DNA from: Paraspadella gotoi
Lineage: Eukaryota; Chaetognatha
Direction of reading: 5' to 3'
NCBI GenBank assembly: GCA_051294375.1
Contig: CM119268.1
Location: 6,329,525 to 6,393,524, forward strand
DNA length: 64,000 bases
Below the pieces are notes generated by a model. It did not search any database, was not told the DNA's origin, and saw only the letters and a list, made by a program, of their open reading frames with translations. Position 1 is the first letter of the stretch. Each line of letters starts with the position of its first letter. Below are positions 13,001-23,300 of the stretch, one piece after another. The position numbers and the translations under genes are program-made.

Positions 13001-13446
13001 CAAGCCAAAGAGGGGGATCGTTTTCTATAAGGCGAAGAGACTTTGCGGCAGGTCGGCGGGGATGATTCTCTCGACGTGGGGACGGCTTGGGTTTTAGAAG
13101 AGGACCGGGTGGGATATTTGGAGCGGTGTGTGGAAGATAGCGGACAGGCGCCTCGATTGATAAGGATATAGTCAATATGTTTGCATAAAGGATGACGATG
13201 ATTGACAATGCAATAATGCTTTGTCAAATGTGAAGAAGAGCACCAACCTGCGACGATTCTGTCCTGATCAACGTCCACTTCCACGAGAAATGATACAGGT
13301 AATGACTGTTTCGATGACAATGATCGACGCCGGCTGGAACTGATCCCGAAAAAAAAGTAACGTTCTAGCACTGCTTCAGTGCTACAGTATTTTCCCAAAC
13401 TAACTCACCTGCGTTGAAGACTTATTTTTTCCGACCCTAGACTCAT
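10074..13446 (-). CDS. ZNF451-type protein: SUMO-interaction motifs plus C-terminal PIN-like domain
   Basis: The C-terminal exons (about 10425-11045 and 10074-10329) encode a PIN-like domain: LIFVDLNAWGAEFFCSLP, FVYAFRSGT, FHQEP, ADLSLCYQAGRLDVLL and IRFTILAGTSPAGLAELRKQF. The order and spacing match the PIN-like domain at the C-terminus of vertebrate ZNF451 (SUMO E3/E4 ligase). The N-terminal part is Ser/Arg/Pro-rich and disordered, with hydrophobic-acidic SIM-like motifs: VETVLIDLSVEEE (exon 12122-12335), DVVVIEDDEEDEE (exon about 11470-12040) and AEIVDVKPPKE (exon about 12427-13110). I see no C2H2 zinc finger. The first exon (13409-13446, ATG 13446) is short and its join to the next exon is uncertain. 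SUMO-linked function is inference from the motifs and family. Confidence 0.7.
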
Positions 13447-14316
13447 ATTCGACCGAAAAAAAAATGGTGGATTGAGAAGCCACGACGATGACGACGGAGG
13501 CGTCCGGCGGGAAGGGGAACGGGTAAAGGAGAGGGGATCAAGGCGAGGGGAAGGGAAGCGAGGAAGGTGCAAATGGAAGTAGTTGGAAGCTGTCAAAGAA
13601 TCAACGGAAAAAAATAATGAGGGGATAAATTTACGTACAAAAAATACGGAACTCAAAAATAAGAAACAAATTTAAAAATTATAAAGGAAAAATATGGATC
13701 CGCACAGAAAAATATTAAAATCCAGTTTTCTTTCTGGAAAGATCAGCACTAAATTAGAAATCGATTCGTTAGATTACGAATAACGTATGGTAAGTTGATT
13801 AAGTTTAACTTCCAAACAAAGTTACGCGGCAATTCAGAGAATAAAAATGATTCGGCTGAAACCTAAAAAAGAATCAACAAAAATATTTTAGGCAAGTTCA
13901 AACATTAACACTAGTCGGAAAAACCCATTAACAATTATTAAAAGCGAAAAGATATTATCATGGCACTAAGGCGTATTTTAAATAAATGAGTGTTGACTAA
14001 ATTTGACCTCCATAATTTGTATTCTATTTAGTACGTATCTCCAACCAATATATCAATTGTTTTTTTTTTATTTAAAAAAAAAAAATTATTAACAGCTATT
14101 TGAAAATTCGGAAAGCATCTGTCAATCAAAATAAACTCAAGTCTTAGAGACGAGAGGTTTTTTTTAACCTCATCAATCTCGTCATAACCAGAAATGACAA
14201 AAATATACTTAATGAGAAGTAGATACGTTGACAATAAATAGAAAATGACTAGAACTTGATTGGTGCGAACATTTAGGGATGATTAAGCGTCGATAAACTA
14301 GAGTTGGGAATTTAAT
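13447..14316. other. Intergenic between COPB2 3' end and the ZNF451-like gene
   Basis: About 870 bp, A/T-rich (13650-14310). The stretch 13450-13650 is G/C-richer and may be 5' UTR or promoter of the ZNF451-like gene. No gene or repeat family recognised. Confidence 0.45.
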
Positions 14317-17300
14317 TTAATCACTCAGTAAGTCATCTGAGAGATCGAGATCGTGTAGGTCGACGTTAGATAAATCTATGTCGTCCAAATCCAGGTCCAG
14401 CTCCGCTTCTGATATTTCCGCTTTCGAACTGTCCGCTTCTGATATTTCCGCTTTCGACCTATCCGCTTCTGATATTTCCGCTTTCGACCTTTCCGCTTCT
14501 TCAGAGGTCACGAGTCGGTTATCGCCAAGAGATTCAACAGCGACAGAAGTATCGACGGGTTTGGATAAAGAGAGGATCGCTTCTAACCCATCCTCGTCCG
14601 ATTCGAATCCTCCGAGCTCCGGAGAGGGTGACCGATTCGAAGCCGCGAAACATTCATGGGGCGTAGCCGTCTCGAGAGCCGTTTCTTCGGAGGACGGAAA
14701 GACCTCCGATGACTGAGACTCGAACTCTCTCCAATCCATGGCGGGCGCATTGGATTGGACTAAAGCCGTTTGTAGGTGAGAGATAGCTTCGGCTTCATCG
14801 TCGTCGGATTCAAACCCAAAGGCTACTAGTGACGATGTAGCTTCTTCAGTCGACAGAAATACGTCAGAATCGAACCTTCCCCATTCGACCATAGGTTCGG
14901 ACAGATCATTCGTGACTTCGTTATTAATGTTAACAGAGGAGTCAGCCGTCATCATGGTTGCAAACGTTTCTGTTGTACTTGGCGGTTCATCTTCTGAATC
15001 GGATCCTCCCCAGTCGGACGCGGGTAAAGCAATTTCGGCATATTTTTTACCAAATGATTTCTCATTAGTGATTTCATTGCTAGTAACGGCTTCGTCGTCC
15101 GATTCCCAGTCCGGAGCTGGAACCAATCTAGGATCATCTGCGGAAGGTAAAAGTGATTGTCCGAACGACGCGGTGTTTTCAAAAGAATGCTCAATGCTGT
15201 CCTTAACCGATTCCATATGCAAAAAATCTCCAATTTTTGCGACCGATTTAAATTTTGTAGCTTCAGCTTCAGTGTCGTCCGATTCGAATTCGCCCCAATT
15301 TTCATCATTCGTAAAAAATAATTGCTGTTGTTGCGCCTCCGTCACTGGTTCATAATCGATTATCGACTTCGGCGAATTAAAAGATTTCGTAATAAAATCG
15401 ATGGCATGAGCCTCATCATCATCCGATTCGAATCCGCCATGAACAGAAGATTCATCGCATTTTGAAGAATCTGTTGATTTCATTTGGATACCTTGCTCGG
15501 CAATCTCAACAATTTCTTCATGAGATATTAAGGGAGAGACAAGAATATCCTGCTTCGAGAGAAACGGAATTGGCGAATCAATGATAAGACGTTGATCCTC
15601 AGAGTTGAAAGGATTTGTTGATTCCTTGGTTGTAAGCGCGGGATTTTCTGTATTTGTTACATCGTGTGGGCTGGGAGTCTCTGTTTCGATAAGATTTGAA
15701 GATTGAGCCAAATTATCCTTAGACGCCTCAACTGAAATGAGTGGTGCTAGAGTTTCCTCACTTAGAGATTCAGCTTTATGAAGTGATTCTTTATTATCAT
15801 AATTTACTTCCAACGTAATATCCTTTCTGTTTGGAGCTACTTGGCGATCTTCAAGAGCGCCGCTGCAAGGCATCTCTATTTCCTCTTCGGAACTCGTTTT
15901 CAAAGAATCGACTGCTTCGTCTGCAGCTTGGTTCACAATTTTATTATCGTTTGCGTCAAGACAATGATCGTACTGTTTTCCACCAATTTCAGCAGAAACT
16001 TCAGGAGATTCGGCATGGAGACAGTCAGCTTCGACAACCACTGGTGCTACAACAGTAAGTGGTTTTTCCGTCGGTCGCGAATTCGATTCTTTCGGTTGAG
16101 TGGTTATATTATCAGGCGATGGCGATTTAGACGGAGAACTAAACCAACTACTAAAGGACGATGAGAAAAACGATGAAGCTTTGGAGGAGGCGGCGGCGGC
16201 GAGATTTCCCACGACCTTTGCTCGCGGGGAAGAAGAAAACGTAGTTCCCCCAACCTTCCCCGAGGGCAAAGGAGATTGGGAAGAATTCGCCGGTGGAGAA
16301 GTGCAGGAAACAGATTCGGTCGACACTTTGGCCGGCGACGATAAAGAATCGGCAGTATTGTCGTCAATCTCGGCCCCAGTAGAATCCCGACCAGCAGAGC
16401 CAACAACCTTGGCTTGAGGAGAGGAGGCCGAGTTGCCAGAAGACCCCGCAGAATAAGTAGGTGAGATTTCTAGCTCGTTCACCCTCTCGTTTCGGAAGTA
16501 GGGATCCGTTGATAAATTGCTTGCGGACATCTGGACGGAAGGAGAGGATGAAAATCTGTCCGGTTCCTTCTCTTGCCGAGGAATGGTCTCCGCGTTCTCA
16601 TCAGTATCGACAGAATTGTGACTAAAGGAAGTATTCCCAGAACTCCCGATAGTCGGGGTTAAAGGTTTTCGAGATATCGAGGAAGGAAGATCGAAAGGGG
16701 ACTCTTGAAAAGATAAATCATCACTCTTTAAATCCGATATCTCTATCTCTTTCGTCCACTTGGAATTAGAAAGATCACCGGTATGAAGATTGTCCTGGTT
16801 TGAATCAGAATCAATTACAACAGATTGGATGTCTTCCGTTTCTTCATTCAAGGTTTCAGCTTCATAACTAGGTGGATCGGCCGAAGAGGAATTTGGAAAT
16901 TGCGAATTGCGAACGTCGACTGTCATCGTTGATTTTTTCTCGTCTTCCTCCCCTTTGCCATTCAACGTCGTTGGCGCAGAAGCAGCGACGTCCAAAAGAT
17001 CGTCCGATTCGCCGCCGTCGTTCGGATTGTACACCCTTGAACCCTCAATTCCGCAATCTGCCGCTACGATATCCAAATCGGATCCAGAGGCGAGGGCGAG
17101 GGCGACTTCCGCTCGGACGTCGCGATCTTGGTTAGGCGTCGCATTGGGAAACGAGGACGCGGGAAAGCGCGAGCGCCGTTCAACCATCAGTAACTTTTCC
17201 GCTTGAAAACCCTGACAAAAAGTGAAGAATGATAGTTATTAAAATACATTTTAGACAATAGACAATTGTATTTCTCACTGACCTCTCTCAGTCCAGGAAA

Positions 17301-20300
17301 AAGATTTTCGTAGTCGGCAGGATCCGCCAACGCGGCGGCGACTTTGGGTCTTCGCGGCGCAACTTGGCGACGCCACAATCCGACCACCTCGGAAACGCGA
17401 GAGGGAAGATAAGAACGGGCGAAAAGCGCCGCCTCCGGGACGCGGTTCGATCTGACGAGAATATCGAGGCACTCCTCCAAGTCGCCGAGAAGAAACGCCG
17501 CCATGAAGGCCACGTTGTTCTGCGCCGCGGCTGCCGCGTCGATGGCGACGGAGGCGGCGGATGATGCATCGCCGGCGGCGGTGGAGAGGAGGAGGAGGCC
17601 GGAGAAGTCTTCGGCCTAAAAGGGAAAATCTTAAAAGTATAATGATCTCGCCAGACGTTACTATCAAAGAAAATTATTAAAATAATCCGAATCGATGATA
17701 CGATACGATAATAACCGAATATTGATGCGATGATAACCGAATATTGATGTGATGATAACCTAATGAGGGATGCGATGATAGTCATTGATGCAATGATAGT
17801 CATTGATGCGATGATAATCATTCATTGATGCGATAATAATCATTCATTAATGCATTCATTGATGCGATGAGTCATTCATTGATGCATTCATTGATGCGAT
17901 GAGTCATTCATTGATGTTTATGTCCAACATTTATAATAATCATTCATTAACGCGATGTTAATCATTCATTGAATAAAACAAACAAATGCGTGTAAGAGTG
18001 AAAGAGAGAGAGAAAAAGAAAACGATAGAGAAGCTGGACAGCCGCTGCAGAACTCGTTTTGAGACGAATTAGAAAAAAGGAACGATATATAATTAAAAGA
18101 GAAAGAAAAAGAAAGAGAAATAGAAAAACTGGACAGCCGCTTAAGCAGATTAATTTGTGGATTAGCATATTATATTATTTTGATTAAGCTTTGATAAATT
18201 TTTGTTCTATTGCCCTAAAGGTTTAATAAAAATATTTTACATTGGTAAATGATCATGTTTGTTTGTGGCTCAATTAATAGCTAAATAATTAATTATCATA
18301 ATTGCTAGTTTACAACTTTACAACTTTAATTATTCTTGTACAGCTGCTGCAGAGCTGAACTAAGCTATATATATATAAATTGTTTTGTAAATAAAACAAA
18401 CAAATGAGTGTAGGAATATGAAACATATTAATTTAAAAGACCTCAATGATGAGAAGCCATATCTAAATTTTCAGCTTCCTATAGTTACGCTGTTTTAACA
18501 TGGAAAATAGCTTAAGTGTGTAACGACGGGCATTCGCCCGTCTGGCGAGATAATTAATTGTGACAATTAAATTAAAATCTGGACAAACCCGCTGCAAGCA
18601 GCGCTTCGCCAGGTCGAAGTCGGCCGCGTTGGAGGCCAAGTCGGCCAGTCGCTTCCATTTTAAGTCGGCGCCAGCGACTTTGCCTTCCTCGGCGACGTCG
18701 AAGGCGGCTTTGAGGTCTCCCAATTGAAGGGCGAGGTCGAACCGGTGGTCTGGGTCCGAGGTCACCGCGAAAGCGCGGGAAGTGAGTCCTGCGGCAGAAA
18801 GCGAAATCCTTTTTAAGTATCGTCTTAAATTGTTCGCATGCGGATAGCCAGACGTTTACAAGACAAGTAAGCAGTTTTTAAGTTATTCTCAAGAGTGAAG
18901 ATTAAAACCAAGTATCGCTCAAAGAAGTTATTTTCTCTCAGGAATGGAATTTTAACGTCCTTGCTGAACAGTCTTAGGAAAAAAAATTAAAGAAATCAAC
19001 ACGAATAAGACGGTGAAATTTTTCGGAGACACGCAACAATGACTTTTTTGTCGTTCTTAAAACTGGGACACGAAAAAAGGAGCAACGCAATTTATCGCAA
19101 TTGTTTCTCCTGATAGAGGGCAGGACTGACTTTAGATTTTTAGGAAAAAAACAAATGATTACTTTCTTTCTAAACAGAAAGAAAAACTTTTCTGCAGTTG
19201 AATTTGAAATTAAATGAAATATAAAATATTAAAAAAAGATTCTTTCGAAGTTTCATTTAATAAATAAGCTATCTTGCCCGACATTGGACAGTTGGTGGTG
19301 GTAGTTTAAGGCCTCCATCATTCTTACACGATAATGACATAGCAGTCTCGTTTATTCACTTATTACAGAATATTTTGCACTATTAGTATAAGAATGACGA
19401 GTGTTTCTATAATTTGTTAATTTTCGTACTTAATATAATTATTACAACACTTTTAAATAATAAGGAAAATTTTCAGAAGTACTCCTACGTATTTCGTCTT
19501 AGTAAATTCATTTTTTTAGTATTAATGTACGCTTCGCCGTCTAAATATATACATATTTTGTCTAAACATACATGAAGTTATACGGATCTTCGTAGTTTTG
19601 AATCACTACCCTGTACACATATACATTATACAATATATATACAACTGTAGAATTATTTATAGTTATTTTCTTATGTTTTAAAGAGACATATCTTTTTGTA
19701 TAGACTTTAATAGTTGTCTTTGTTTTCCCGAAATACGTAGCAGATTTCGTAACAGTCTCCGTGACTGAATCATAGAATAACTCAGATGTTTCTCCCTGCC
19801 TAGTTTTGATTCTCACAATGTTTTTTAGTCAGTCACAATTTAGTCTCATGTCTCGAAAAACTCTTGTAAAACATTGCTAATATTTTATGCCTTTTTAAAG
19901 ATGGAATTTTATCTCTTTGGATTCTATAAGCCAGGTATTTGTTATTTGAACATGTTATATTTGTAAATGGTTAAAGTATTTAAAAGGTTATATTTGTTTT
20001 ACAGTTAAACTCTTCTACTTCTCTACTTCTTCTTCTTCTTCTAATTCTATTATGTCATCGCCTATGTTACAAATGATACCAGTGTCTATCATGTCCTATG
20101 TCAATTATGTCAATAAACAAGGTTATGATATATTTGGATGCTTACGGCTACGAACTATTGAGATGAGGCATAAATAAGTTTATAGGAATTCCACATTCTC
20201 TTAACTGGTTTGCTTCTTTAAATGGTTGCAATTCTCTTAACTGGGTTGCGATTCTCTTAAGTTGTTTTAACATGACGTCAAGTCTCAATGACCGAGATGT

Positions 20301-23300
20301 GAGAAATGAGATTCGTGAGACTCATTTAGTTTCCAATATTGAAAAGCTTACTGCAATAATTGCAGGATGGAAAGATTCGGCATCACGTGACAATCTTAAA
20401 GTTGCCTTACTTCTCTTGGAAGAGATTAAGAGTGCAATAAGTGTTTAACTTTGTTTTATAATAACCAAAGTCTTGATCCAGATGCCAGAAGAAATCTTCA
20501 CGAAATTATTATAGCAAACAAACTTAAACTGAGTAGTTTTGAAAGGGTTTTGGAACTCGAATCAAGGAGCTTTACACCTGACTCTAATTCTCCGTCTCTT
20601 CAGCGCCGACTATAGTAGGGGATGATTCCTTACCTCCACCGGCTCCTACGCGGTCAACGGCGCCAGTTTCAGTTGAGATCACTTCTATTTCTTCTAGTGC
20701 ACCCACGCTTACTCCATTGAGCGCCGATAGCGCCCTACTCAGGGTTTGACTAATATAACATCATTAAATATAGATGAAGATGATGCCCGTAGTATTGATA
20801 GTACAATTTCGACTGCCTCTGGAAGGATTCGACATGCTCAAGCCAAGCAAGTTGCGGCAGAAGTCAAAGCAACTCGAGCAAAAGAGCTCAAAAGGCAAAG
20901 AATTGAAAATCGAACCAGATTGTTTCAATTACAACGGGAACAAGAACTCCTGCGATTGGAAATGGAGGAAGACGAAAAAATAGCCGAAGCTGAAACCGAG
21001 GTTGCAGCACAACGTGCTTCTGTTCAGGTTCTATCCACTAATGTCAGTGAAGTTTCTCTAAATCCACCGTTGCAAGAGTTAAGCTCAGCAGATATTGTTT
21101 CTAGATATCTCAGTGACACTACCCTTCCCATACATACTCAAGGGAGAGCCATACAACCTGTTCCTCTCACATTGTTTGACACTACAGTTTCTGCTGCATC
21201 TGTATTGAATACAACTTCCAATTCCATTTTTCCCTTACAACAACGTTTACAATCTTTGTCCTTAGTACCTGCTCCATCTGCTCCTTACCTTACGGTCCCT
21301 TCTGATTTCAATCAACCTCAATCATCTCGTGTTCAAACTACATTAGTTTCTGCAGTTGCTCCTTCCATCACCTCTCATAACAACATAAACCAATTTCGTT
21401 TGCCTTTGCCTAATCTTTCAGTAACATCACTATCGTCATTATCTCCCCATGTCACAACAGCTCCACAAAATGTTACTCTCCCTTTATTCTCTAGTCCTCT
21501 TAACGCAAATGTCCCACAACCTCAGCTAATTACAAATACGACTCCATCTACACCAGCTGACGCTATGGAAGCTCTTATCGGCAACCAAAAGGTTGTGCAA
21601 AACCGTCCAACAGAAGAGTTGCGCTGGAGTGGAGATTCTATTTACGCTACATGAATTTTTAATGAACTTTGAAAATGATGTGGAGAATGTTCGTGGAGTG
21701 GACGATCGCAGAAAGTTGACGGAACTGTTCAAATGGGTCAAAGGTCCTGCCTTTGAAGCCATTAGGCCACTGAATAAACTGAAGACCCGAGATATGCCCT
21801 TCAAATGGCAAAAGCCAAGTTCCACGAGGTTTGGGGCCTACAGCAAAGAACCGCCTCTGATGTTTTAAGAAAAGTTTTGGCCGGCGGGCCAATCAAGTCA
21901 AAGATTCGGTTTCCATTTGGAATCTCGTTTGGCTCATGGAAGATGCATACTTGACTGCATTAAAAGCTGGTGATTTGTCACACCTTACCTCCATTGAATC
22001 AATGCGGAAAGTTGTCAAAATTAAAGTGCCTTTTCTGGAGAACAAATGGAGTGATTATGCATATAAATTGGAGCATAAGTTATCTCAAAAAGTAACATAT
22101 AATCACTTAGTCGAATTTCTCAAGGACTTTGCCAAAAAATTGTCTTCTACCTTTGGCTCTAATGTCATGTCCACTGTCCAAGAGGAAAACAAACAAATGA
22201 ACAAAGAGCAAAAACCGCCCTTTGTCAAAAAATCGTTCTCATCAGCAGGCATTGAAACAAAATCTAATGATGGTAAGCTACCAGCACCAAAGTGCATTTG
22301 CTGTGACAAAGATCATGCCATTTATGCTTGTCCTGATTTTAAAAAGATGGAGGTTGCATCTAGATTGGAATTTGTCAAGAGAAAAGGTCTTTGCTATCGC
22401 GATTTAGGTCGCCATTTGAGAAAAAACTGTAAGTCCGATAGAAAATGTAAAATCTGTGATAGAGACTCTCACATACTTTATTACATATTGTTCAAAAAGA
22501 AGAACAAAAATCCGAATCGACTTCAACACCAACAGCTACGTTATTGGCTCCTGCCACAACTTTGTCCAATGGGAGTACCTTTGTTGATTATGGTAAAAAT
22601 CATCGTCCAGTTGTTGCTATTGTGCCATGAACCCAAAGACAGGAAAATCTGTTGAGACCTATGCCTTACTAGATTCTGGCTCTAATCGTACATGTATCAC
22701 CCAAAATTTGGTCGACAAAATTGATGGAGAAACCATTTCTGAAGAGATGGAGGTAACTACTTTAGACAAGAAGGTATGTGAAATCCGAAAAATCTTGGAT
22801 TTAGATTTACAATCACTGTATGATCCTAAGTATAAACTAAATGTTGCGGCAGTGGTTGGCCAACACCTTCCAGGTGGAGTTTCCTCTATCCCTTTAAAAG
22901 CTGATGTCGAGAAACACTCTCATCTCCATGATGTCGAAATTATTGAATTGCCTAATTTCAACCACGAAATTGAAGTCCTTATTGGAACAGATGTTGCAGC
23001 ATCTATGCTCCCAATGCCAAATGGCATCCGCCGTGGTCGTGTCGACAAACCCAGCGCAATCTTAACTAATTGGGGCTGGGCTTTAATTGGTCCTGAAGGT
23101 CAAATGGACGGAAAAATAATCTAAGTTCTGCCTTTGTGGATTTCGACAACCAGATGCTTCATGCTCAAATGGAAAGGATGATTAATCAGATTTCAATGAT
23201 TCGCCTTTTGAAAAAGACGGAATGTCTATTGAAGACAAAAGGGCAATGGAAATAATTAAAAATTCCTGTAAGCTCGTCAATGGACAATATCAAATATCGT

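Noticed and set aside
17690-17970. Regular repeats resembling a CRISPR array
   Set aside because: The units are contiguous and drifting with no unique spacers, and the genome is eukaryotic. It is a minisatellite.
19562-19816. Minus-strand open frame of 84 codons near the retroelement
   Set aside because: It overlaps the repeat shared with 23752 and has no homology.
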